A DNA stretch of 6,384 bases from Thermoplasmata archaeon (GTDB lineage Archaea; Thermoplasmatota; Thermoplasmata; UBA184), in assembly GCA_027314845.1 (NCBI GenBank), contig DAHVAA010000094.1, positions 1-6,384 on the forward strand. The letters are read 5' to 3'. The translations under genes were made by a program, and so were the position numbers. Below the pieces are notes generated by a model. It made no database searches. It saw only the letters and a list, made by a program, of their open reading frames with translations, and was not told where the DNA came from. Positions within the stretch are counted from its first letter, which is position 1. Each line of letters begins with the position of its first letter. Below are positions 1 to 4,400 of this stretch, piece after piece.

Positions 1-279
1 TTGAGCCTCGGAAAGGTCCAGCCCCACCGGTCGCGCACCTCGGCGGGCCAGCGCGATCGACCATCGGGCGGCTCCGCAGCCGAGCTCGAGGGTGCGGAGC
101 CCTCGGACCGGTCCGAGCAGGTTCGCCGTGCGCTCGGGGATGCGCCAGAGTCCCCAGGCCATGGCGTTCTGCCCGCCGAGCTGGGAAGCGTGCCGTCGAT
201 CGTAGGCCGCACCGGTGCGGTCCCAGACCTGGAGGTTCCTCTGGATCGACGAGGTGGGCCCCGCGCGTGACGATGCCAT
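1..279 (-). CDS. Class I SAM-dependent methyltransferase, N-terminal 93 codons (cut by left edge)
   Basis: The reading frame whose codons end at position 1 is open from an ATG at 279 and has no stop before the edge, so only the N-terminal part is seen. Residues 64-69 read LELGCG, the glycine-rich SAM-binding motif I. They are followed by an alpha-helical stretch (WSIALARRGAR) and by VGLDLS, where D88 is the acidic residue at the end of strand beta-2 expected to hold the ribose hydroxyls of SAM. Residues 16-50 (WDRTGAAYDRRH, then AMAWGLWRIPE) form the N-terminal helical cap seen in Methyltransf_11/25-type small-molecule methyltransferases. The substrate is unknown, because the specificity region lies outside the window. 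The frame is also open upstream of 279, but the ATG is preferred: a TATA-like element sits 27 nt upstream and no Shine-Dalgarno site is visible, as for a leaderless archaeal mRNA. The family is clear and the function is not. Confidence 0.85.
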   Translation of the reverse strand, partial: MASSRAGPTSSIQRNLQVWDRTGAAYDRRHASQLGGQNAMAWGLWRIPERTANLLGPVRGLRTLELGCGAARWSIALARRGARPVGLDLSEAQ

Positions 280-300
280 CGAGGTCGGCCACCCGAGAGG

Positions 301-310
301 GGCTAAATCG
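301..310 (-). promoter_or_regulatory. Putative TATA box for the methyltransferase gene (leaderless start)
   Basis: The minus strand reads CGATTTAGCC here, an AT-rich patch in GC-rich surroundings. Its centre (306) lies 27 nt upstream of the A of the ATG at 279. That is the archaeal TATA-to-start distance if transcription begins at the start codon. No Shine-Dalgarno match precedes the ATG. The element is short and the call rests on spacing and composition. A second AT-rich patch, CTTAACG (330-324), is about 48 nt upstream and fits less well. Confidence 0.4.
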
Positions 311-391
311 GAATCGGAGAGCTCGTTAAGAGAGCGATCGATCGGCAGGTGCAGTTCGGAGACCAACGCCCCGAGCGGAGCGGAACGCCCG

Positions 392-607
392 TCACTTCGG
401 CGGAGGGGGATGCCGCCGCAGGTAGAGCCGGCCCAACCCGGCGCCGATCGCTCCGAAGAGAACCGCTCCCACCACGAGACCGGCCCCGATGTAAAGGACC
501 GCCGTGACGAGGCCGCTCAGGCCATAGTAGCCGAACTGCTGGCCCAGGAGCACGAACACCACGCCCAGCACGGCCCCGGCGCCGGCACCGTGGGTCGCTG
601 CGCTCAT
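392..607 (-). CDS. Small membrane protein with two transmembrane helices (71 aa), family unknown
   Basis: The protein has two hydrophobic, glycine- and alanine-rich helices, at about residues 8-30 and 34-58, joined by a very short turn (GLSG). It ends in a basic, proline-capped tail (RLYLRRHPPPPK). By the positive-inside rule, both ends are probably cytoplasmic and the protein is a membrane hairpin. Glycine spacing in the second helix (IGAGLVVGAVLFGAIGAG) resembles tight helix-packing motifs, so it may pair with itself or with the single membrane helix of the protein encoded just upstream. Its ATG overlaps the upstream stop codon as ATGA (607-604), and a strong Shine-Dalgarno site precedes it, pointing to translational coupling. 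I do not recognise the family and assign no function. The next gene begins 112 nt downstream. Confidence 0.8.
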   Translation of the reverse strand: MSAATHGAGAGAVLGVVFVLLGQQFGYYGLSGLVTAVLYIGAGLVVGAVLFGAIGAGLGRLYLRRHPPPPK

Positions 608-1362
608 CCCCCCTCCTTCGGCGGCGCGTTCTCGGTCGGCTCGGGGGTAGGAGCTGGCGAGGAGGTCTCGGGGCTCTCGGGCGAGGTGGTGGGAGGTGAA
701 GCCGGGCCGCCGGTCGGCGGCTTTCGTCCCATCACGGCGAACCGACCGGAACGGGCCACCTCGTAGAGCTCGATCGCCGCGATCACGATCAGGAGGATCG
801 GAAGGGCAGCGAGCAGGGTGTAGGGCGCGCTCGCCTTCACGAAGAAGGTGTCGCTCCAGACAACGCTACCGTTCGACGCGAACAAGCTCGCGGTCACACT
901 GTAGAGGCCGGCGAGCAGGTAGGTGAGCGCGCCCGGATTCCAATCCATCTCGAAAGAGCCGGCCGGGCTGCCCTGAACACCGACCGGGTTGATCGGGCCG
1001 ACATCCCGGGTTGCGATCGCGAACCCGAAGTAGTTCATCGCCAACCGGGCATCGGTGACCGGGACCGGCTGACGGCCCGCGGCGGTCCAGTTGAACACGA
1101 CGTGGGCGTTCTGAGTGAAGACGATCACGAGCGCCGCGGACGGCGAGCCGGCGGTGCAGATGTTCGTCCCGTTCCACGTGACGTTGGCGACGACACCGCT
1201 CGCGGTCTGGGCGTTGGGGCATGCGGAAGGGTTGCCGGCGGACGGGGCGTAGGCCGCGAGCGCGGACCCCGCGGGAGGGATCACCAGTACCGCGAGCGCG
1301 ATGGCGAACATGGACCGGACCGCGACACGGGACCATCTCCGTCGGGTCGGGGAGTTCTCCAT
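604..1362 (-). CDS. Secreted/membrane-anchored protein with signal peptide, extracellular domain and C-terminal TM helix (252 aa)
   Basis: This is a type I membrane protein of unknown family. Residues 1-37 look like a Sec signal peptide: basic n-region (RRRWSRVAVR), hydrophobic core (MFAIALAVLVIPP) and a small-residue end (AGSALAAY). Residues ~38-178 form an outer domain rich in beta-type segments, with four N-x-S/T sequons (N60, N64, N91, N164) and two cysteines (C48, C69) that could form one disulfide. The segment ending SVTASLFASNGSVVWSDTFFV resembles the last strands of Ig- or PKD-like domains, but this is only a resemblance. Residues 181-201 are the membrane helix. A Pro/Ser/Thr/Glu-rich tail of about 50 residues follows and should be cytoplasmic. 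The ATG at 1362 is chosen over a GTG at 1377 because a TATA-like element lies about 30 nt upstream of the ATG and only about 15 nt from the GTG. The stop overlaps the next gene (ATGA), so the two products probably work as a pair. Confidence 0.8.
   Translation of the reverse strand: MENSPTRRRWSRVAVRSMFAIALAVLVIPPAGSALAAYAPSAGNPSACPNAQTASGVVANVTWNGTNICTAGSPSAALVIVFTQNAHVVFNWTAAGRQPVPVTDARLAMNYFGFAIATRDVGPINPVGVQGSPAGSFEMDWNPGALTYLLAGLYSVTASLFASNGSVVWSDTFFVKASAPYTLLAALPILLIVIAAIELYEVARSGRFAVMGRKPPTGGPASPPTTSPESPETSSPAPTPEPTENAPPKEGG
608..618 (-). promoter_or_regulatory. Strong Shine-Dalgarno site for the coupled 71-aa gene
   Basis: On the minus strand AAGGAGGG (618-611), with core GGAGG at 616-612, ends four bases before the ATG at 607. 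The site lies within the last codons of the upstream gene (PPKEGG). It fixes the start of the 71-aa gene. The first genes of the neighbouring units have no such site, so this fits an internal cistron that needs its own ribosome binding. Confidence 0.75.
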
Positions 1363-1387
1363 AGGGCAGGGGGACACCGAAGGACCC

Positions 1388-1397
1388 GATTATCAAT
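1388..1397 (-). promoter_or_regulatory. Putative TATA box upstream of the membrane-protein gene pair
   Basis: The minus strand reads ATTGATAATC, the most AT-rich patch in the 73-nt gap after the long gene. Its centre is about 30 nt upstream of the ATG at 1362, which fits a leaderless or nearly leaderless archaeal transcript. No Shine-Dalgarno sequence precedes that ATG. The element suggests that the membrane-protein pair has its own promoter and does not depend on read-through from the long gene. I see no clear BRE. Confidence 0.4.
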
Positions 1398-1435
1398 CTG
1401 CCGATGGAGTCCTCTCGGCCGAAATCCCCGAGGCC

Positions 1436-4400
1436 CTACGACGGGGTCGACCGCCGAACGAACGCGACCGCGATACGATCCAGCTCGCCCGGTCGAAGTA
1501 GGTCAGGGTTGATGTGTAGCCAGACCCGGGCGTCATGCTCCCGGGCCTGTCGGTCGAACTCTCCCAATCGCTCCAGCACCGGCCCAACGCCGTGGATCCG
1601 GGCGAGGTACTCGACGCCTTCGATGAAGAACACCGCCACGTGCGCCTCCGTCAGCTTTTGCTGCAGGAAGGTGGCGAGCGCGGGCAGGTCGTTCGGCCGA
1701 ATCGTGCGGTCCCGACCCAGATTAGAGAGCCAGTAGACCTCGATCGGTCGAATCCCGATCTGCGCGCGCACTCGTTCGGGGGACTCGCGCACCACGCAGA
1801 GGCCGGGAAGTCCCGCCGCGGTGGCCTCCAGGAATGGCTGGAGCGAGGTCAGCATCTGGCTCCCGACGCAGAGCTCTACGCCGCCCGGGGGTGGCGGGGG
1901 CTGCCGGATCATCTCGGCGGGGGCGGCTCGTGGCGGGACCTCGACGGGGGAGGATGGGCGGTCCGGCATCGCCGCGATCGACGAGTCCGTAGGGGGAGAG
2001 GTCGTCGGCGGAACAGTCGGCCCCGCGGCCGGTCCCAGCGGTACCGGTGGCTCCGGCCCGCCCGGGACCGAGGCGAGGTGTGCGGTCCCTGAACCGAGCC
2101 CCGGTTCGAGCGCGGGGCTAACCTCCGCCCTGTCCGGAACGCTGACTTTTTTGTCCTGCCCAACGGAGTCGAGCGCCCGGTAGGGGCCGCCCTCTGCGGA
2201 CGTGGAGGGCTCCCGAGTCGTGGGCGGTTCCTCGCCTCCGGGTGGTTCGCTCCGGCGGGATGAGACGTCCGCCTCGAAGGAACCAGTCCCGTGGAGCGGC
2301 AGGAGCTGTGGGCTCGAATCAGGTTCCGGGACCGTCGGAGGGAGCTCATCGGATCCGTCGCTCGAGATGGGGGAAAGCTCGGGCCCGGGGGCTTCGCGTT
2401 CGTCCACCGACGGTTCCTCCGGCGCCGCGTCGAGCCGGTCTCCGCGGTCCAAATAAGCGGTGACCCCCGCGCTGTCCGACTCGTTCAGCGGAGAGGCCGG
2501 CGAGGTCGGTGTCGACTCCGTCGGGTAGGTCGAGGGGGCGGTCGCCGAGGGCTGGACCTCCGAGGGACCACTCCGCCTGGCATCGGAGCCGGCCAGCGCG
2601 AGTTCGACGTCTTCCCCGGCTACTCGCTCGGGTCGCTGAAGGGAGCTCGGCTCTTCCACATCATCGGGGGCCGGGGGTGCAGACGCAGGGCTCGGCGCTG
2701 CAATGTCCGTCGATTCGTCCGTCTTGGGTCGAACCGGCACCTCCCGCTCGAGGAGCTCAGACGGCGGCACTCTCGGTCGGTCGACAGCGGGCTCCACGAC
2801 CCCGACATCGGTGTGACGCTCGGCCTCGAGGAGTTCACGCGCGCCGGGTCCCGCAGGGACTGGCGGGATTTCGATCGCTGTGGCCGTAGCGGCTATCGTG
2901 GCGAGCGGAGCGGGGCTCTCGTTAGTGCGGCGGACGATAGCTCTGCCTTGCGAGGGATCCAGGACCGCCGGCAAGACCTCGTCGTGAAGGCTCGCTTCCG
3001 ACGGAACCACTTCGCTCCCATTGGACGCGGGGAGCCCCACAGCTCCGAATGGCAGACGCTCCTCGGCGCCCCCGTCGGTCGTCCCCGGCATCGAAGACGG
3101 GGCACTCTCCTCCGGAACGGTTGGTCGTTCGACGGGCGCGACGGTCTGCTCGGGTTCGGTCTCGGGGCGCCCAACGTCCTCGCTCAGGGGAGTGAGTTTC
3201 GAAGCGGCCGGTGGCCCGCGCTCTTCCTCGGCCCCTGAGCTTGTCCATTCCCCTGGGGCGGGCCTCGACGCATCGGGGGCAGGCTCCTGCGTCCATGCCA
3301 CTTGCGCCCCGGGCTCGGAAGCGGTCGGGATCGAAGCCTCTTCTCCGGCCCCGGGCACGTCGGGGGGCGCTGAGGGGCTCAACGTCTCCCGGGGCCCCCT
3401 TCCACTCTCCCGTACCTCTACCGAGGTCGGTGGCGCGGCGCTGTCCGCAAGTAGGGGTGGCCCCGAAGAAGGCGGAGGCAAGTTCGGTAAGGCAGGGGTC
3501 ATCGCCGGAGCTTCTTCGATTCGACTCCGGCCGAGCGACCCCGCCGGAGGCGAGACCGATCTCCGAAGAGGGCCGGTCGCGCGACGGGGGCCACCGCCTC
3601 GTGGCCGGGAGGCCCTCGGCACGCTCTGCGCACCAACCGCCGTGAGCAGTGCCTCGGCGACCGCTCCGCCGAACCCGGGAATCGCGACCAACTTCTCGTA
3701 CGACGCGCCCCGATAGTCCTCGAGGCTTTCGAGCCCGGTCTGCCACGCGGCACGGACCTTGGCCGGCCCGAGCAGCGGGACCCGAAGGAGGCCGTCGAGC
3801 TCCTGGTTGAGCGTTCGGACGGCTTCCTCTTCCGCGATGATCTTCTCGTCGGCGAAGTCCGTCTCGGGGGGAGCGAGAGACGGTGGGGCCGGGCCGAGCG
3901 ATAGGCGTCGCCCCGGTGCCTGCCGAGCCCGTCGCTTCGGGCGACGTGTCGGGACGGCGAGTCCGGGGATGCTCACCCACCAGCGGGCCCCGGTGCGCGT
4001 TCGACCCCGGAGCCGGTTCGGAGGAGGGAGCTCTTCGATCGACTCCGGGACCTGGAGCTCGGTCAAACCGAGGTAGGCCGCGAGCGGTTCCGCGACCGTT
4101 CTGAGCTCGCTCGCCAGCGGGTCGACCGCCGAGACGATCGCTTTCCAACCGGATCCGGCGGGCGGAACTCCCGCGGTCCGCAGACGACGGTCGAGATGCC
4201 GCAGTAGCCAGAAGGCGTCGGGGGAAAGCGGGGGAGGCACCAGGGTCCCCCGCGGCCCCGGTCCGGCCCTACGGACATAGAGTTCTCCGAGCGCCCACGG
4301 GACCGGCACCGTGTTCTCGGGAAGCATGTCGACGTACTCCACCATCGAGGGAAGGACGCGCCTCGGGAGCCCCTGGATGACGACGGAGAGCTCGGCCGAG

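Noticed and set aside
1..270. Plus-strand open frame of 89 codons at the left edge
   Set aside because: The opposite strand encodes a clear SAM methyltransferase N-terminus, and the plus-strand translation is low-complexity Arg/Ser/Gly/Pro.
335..344. Palindrome CGATCGATCG in the 112-nt gap before the methyltransferase gene
   Set aside because: Short CG/AT palindromes are common in GC-rich DNA. This one lies over 50 nt upstream of the start, and there is no second copy or other sign of an operator.
1363..1377. GTG at 1377 as the start of the signal-peptide protein
   Set aside because: It would place the TATA-like element about 15 nt upstream, too close for transcription to include it, and would add SPCP residues before the basic n-region. 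The ATG at 1362 fits better.
1411..1435. Possible hairpin terminator after the long gene (CTCGG...CCGAG)
   Set aside because: The stem is only about five base pairs and no T-run follows on the minus strand. Archaeal termination relies on oligo-T, which is absent here.
2291..3238. Long plus-strand open frame (315 codons) opposite the linker, with several other plus-strand frames
   Set aside because: It is arginine- and glycine-rich with no domain-like pattern, and it lies opposite a continuous coding frame in GC-rich DNA, where antisense frames stay open by chance.
2922..4148. Second minus-strand open frame of 408 codons over the HhH/linker region
   Set aside because: It is a shifted-frame shadow of the long gene, Arg/Gly/Pro-rich and without recognisable motifs. 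The other frame carries the HhH and IleRS-tail signatures.
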